Source of the DNA: an uncultured Clostridia bacterium
GTDB lineage: Bacteria > Bacillota > Clostridia > Christensenellales > Aristaeellaceae
Direction: 5' to 3'
DNA: 7,333 nt
NCBI GenBank assembly: GCA_934615235.1
Contig: CAKTTL010000120.1
Span: forward strand, 1-7,333
Shown: in pieces, positions 6,701-7,333 of the stretch
Numbering within the stretch: position 1 is the first letter of the stretch
How the letters are laid out: each line of letters begins with the position of its first letter
Position numbers and translations under genes: made by a program
The notes under the pieces: generated by a model
What the model was told of the DNA's origin: nothing
The model's database searches: none
The model's input: only the letters and a program-made list of their open reading frames with translations

Positions 6701-7333
6701 ATTGTAACCATTTACGTTCAGCGTTACGCCCTCGCCGCCGCGCTTGACGATTTCCAGCGTGCCAGGCACGTACGTGATCTCGTAATGGCTGGTCACGTCC
6801 TTCTCGCCCGCCTTGATCACAGCGCCGCTCGGTTCAAGCTTACCCTCATACACGCCAGCGTTGATTTCGCTGCCGCTGATCGTCACGCCGGTGATCTCAT
6901 GACCGCTCGCCACTCCAGTATCCGTATAACCGTTGCCGCCATGCGGCTCTCCGTCATACTCGACGGTGTAGCCGTTCGCGGTGATGATCAGGCGGATGTT
7001 GGTCGGGGTGTCGTTGTCGTCGTCGTCCTTGGGATCGACCGGCTTCGGATTCGGGTTCTCCGGATCCGGGTCAGGCGTGGCGCCCTTGGATACCGCCGCG
7101 TTGTGCACGCTGCCGTACGCGCCGCTTCCGAGGTCACTCTCCTGCACCGTGTAGGTGTAGGTGATCACCACATCAGCCGCGCCGGGAGCCATGTCGGGCA
7201 GCTCGATTTCGCCCGTCGCGTTCAGCGTGTAGCCGCCCGCGATTTCAACGATCTTCGCGTTTACGTTCTCCGCGGTGAGCAGCGTGTCGGTGACCCTGAT
7301 GTTCTTGACCGTCACGTTGTTGTCCGCGCCGAC
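3719..7333 (-). CDS. Giant modular surface protein (DUF11 / MBG-like / MucBP-like), 5'-truncated
   Basis: The frame is open to the right edge, so the true start and signal peptide lie outside; 1204 residues are visible, numbered here from 7333. In order: the end of a DUF11-like domain (1-83, with N-V-T-V-K-N-I-R-V-T-D-T-L-L); an acidic Pro/Asp linker (85-112); seven tandem MBG/YDG-like beta domains (about 114-816); two more DUF11-like domains (about 834-937 and 944-1080); a MucBP-like domain (1086-1153, ending in an E-G-V-M-P-D-H-D-L-E-I-T-V-I-Y pattern); a Gly/Glu/Lys-rich spacer (1154-1175); and a short tail ending G-D-C-F-E. Such architectures are typical of large Gram-positive cell-surface stalks or adhesins, so an attachment role is likely but inferred. 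No catalytic motif was seen. No LPXTG, C-terminal hydrophobic helix or SLH domain is present. Only three cysteines occur (597, 724, 1202). An 11-nt gap separates its stop from the terminator hairpin. It could also be a structural or biofilm protein. Confidence 0.92.
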   Translation of the reverse strand, partial: VGADNNVTVKNIRVTDTLLTAENVNAKIVEIAGGYTLNATGEIELPDMAPGAADVVITYTYTVQESDLGSGAYGSVHNAAVSKGATPDPDPENPNPKPVDPKDDDDNDTPTNIRLIITANGYTVEYDGEPHGGNGYTDTGVASGHEITGVTISGSEINAGVYEGKLEPSGAVIKAGEKDVTSHYEITYVPGTLEIVKRGGEGVTLNVNGYNGEYDAAAHSVSGEKVTGAVEGTVWKYQYRKSESDSWSDTKPMFTDVTEATVYVKASNANYEDLFTSATVTITQKPIEVYAEATRTYNGADQTLEITAAGQQTGKTVVSGETLTLNGAKITGKNAGEYVVLDGGNDNYTWSVKKADGTTDSTGNYRIRVTGKLTIEKASLSVKVKGGDGVTVYDGTEQIFPKIQQIEYERNGQVVNPPDATASNSYIVVSGLQGEDRLIPSTLHYRLVGTHANYDVTGTTMLTGEGKIYGKFFNGNDAWETAYVNGGTNKPTVVNGSADNPTDVSENYIFTYVAGELKIKQRPVTIVGNSDTLPYNGKEQSVTGWTVSTTDGSLGLAANDTIAKNFTHEAKGTNVGEYVGQFSHAEANVPFATDSVCNGKDYAITLVKGKLTIIKNATKITISSGNQKWTYDGKEHVYDEEHTQDPAYTIEYGEKVISVKANNGRYIGTLPTGDTITITPTGKVTNVADTAAENNTFTYVISNANQYADGSVTTNNGTLTIEPCPLKIIVIDSMAYDDGKLLDTAYDKSGAVTTDNLVTGDSLTAGKIETKNGYVGTYVYNADPKVTESTITEAFETKNGIGNYDVTIVSTQEITGKPVEPEKKESSQPKETNYKLGEEIEFTITVKNISKEDLTGFKVVDATAEIVNDVVKGISVDPSDPHTATITATLKPGEQIELTAIHTVDENDILNARAGYKNIAEIKVNDKTVYAEKTIEEIDHPRYDFTVEKKLLADDQHVDDNGNVIKPFELGDTAYFTITIVNTGNMTQTINLREDGSRINGQVPTFVDTGTGIVSEGASSANITLEPGKSVAVTAKIDITEEVLAWRSEPDNKASNIVWAEGAVGEYEGVPTTKRAEAELPLPALHKLTIKYVLANGNPIPIDPASAWKFETELRAGEKYSRLSPVLNNLETDTPLVEGVMPDHDLEITVIYTGNGGGGGDNPGGGGEEEPKKENERDTTIRIRDYETPLGLSNVFMNAGDCFE
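4886..6994 (-). repeat. Array of seven MBG/YDG-like beta domains in the giant protein
   Basis: Seven units of about 85-145 residues follow one another. Each opens with a strand leading into a Y-(D/N)-G-type turn: Y-D-G-E-P-H (126), Y-D-A-A-A-H (214), Y-N-G-A-D-Q (297), Y-D-G-T-E-Q (393), Y-N-G-K-E-Q (535), Y-D-G-K-E-H (631) and a degenerate Y-D-D-G-K (736). Most close with a G-(T/K/E)-L-x-I strand (191, 371, 515, 609, 717). The middle often has an N-(A/V)-G-x-Y turn. Units are diverged in both protein and DNA, so recent expansion is not indicated. Exact boundaries are approximate. Confidence 0.8.

Noticed and set aside
7009..7030. GTCGTTGTCGTCGTCGTCC as a possible microsatellite or array
   Set aside because: It encodes the Asp-rich linker (N-D-D-D-D) of the giant protein and is too short for a meaningful repeat tract. 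No CRISPR-like spaced repeats, tRNA or insertion sequence ends were seen anywhere in the window.
7313..7333. A GTG at 7315 as the true start of the giant gene
   Set aside because: The frame stays open upstream to the window edge, the residues before it (V-G-A-D-N-N) continue a DUF11-like strand, and there is no signal peptide or ribosome binding site. The gene is truncated by the window.

Overview
The window looks like a chromosomal segment from a fairly GC-rich Gram-positive bacterium, most likely a member of the Clostridia. The signs are a T-box riboswitch on a tRNA synthetase gene, strong AGGAGG-type ribosome binding sites, and large secreted proteins made of DUF11-like, MBG/YDG-like and MucBP-like modules. 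No marker here fixes the genus; the clostridial placement is inference.

Layout. Positions 1-185 hold the first 61 codons of histidyl-tRNA synthetase (hisS, minus strand), running off the left edge. Upstream of it, 186-391 holds a near-consensus promoter and a roughly 170-nt T-box leader with a textbook antiterminator/terminator pair. Positions 404-472 separate hisS from a divergently transcribed gene and contain an inverted repeat and a weaker promoter. Positions 498-1637 (plus) encode a 379-residue secreted protein of unknown function built from a roughly 112-residue unit centred on a D-H-W-x-(I/L)-N-G motif. A strong hairpin at 1653-1687 terminates convergent transcription. Positions 1700-3622 (minus) encode a family 5 (oligopeptide-type) ABC transporter substrate-binding protein with no permease or ATPase gene beside it. 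After another hairpin (3678-3707), positions 3719-7333 (minus) hold the last 1204 residues of a giant modular surface protein whose N-terminus lies beyond the right edge.

How the genes relate. hisS is a housekeeping gene. The other three products all appear to be exported: an unknown repeat protein, a solute-binding protein and an adhesin-like stalk. They look like a cell-surface neighbourhood, but nothing shows that they form one pathway. The two most interesting points are the hisS T-box, whose variable base predicts tRNA-Asp rather than tRNA-His, and the giant protein's C-terminal tail, which has no LPXTG motif or membrane segment and ends in G-D-C-F-E.
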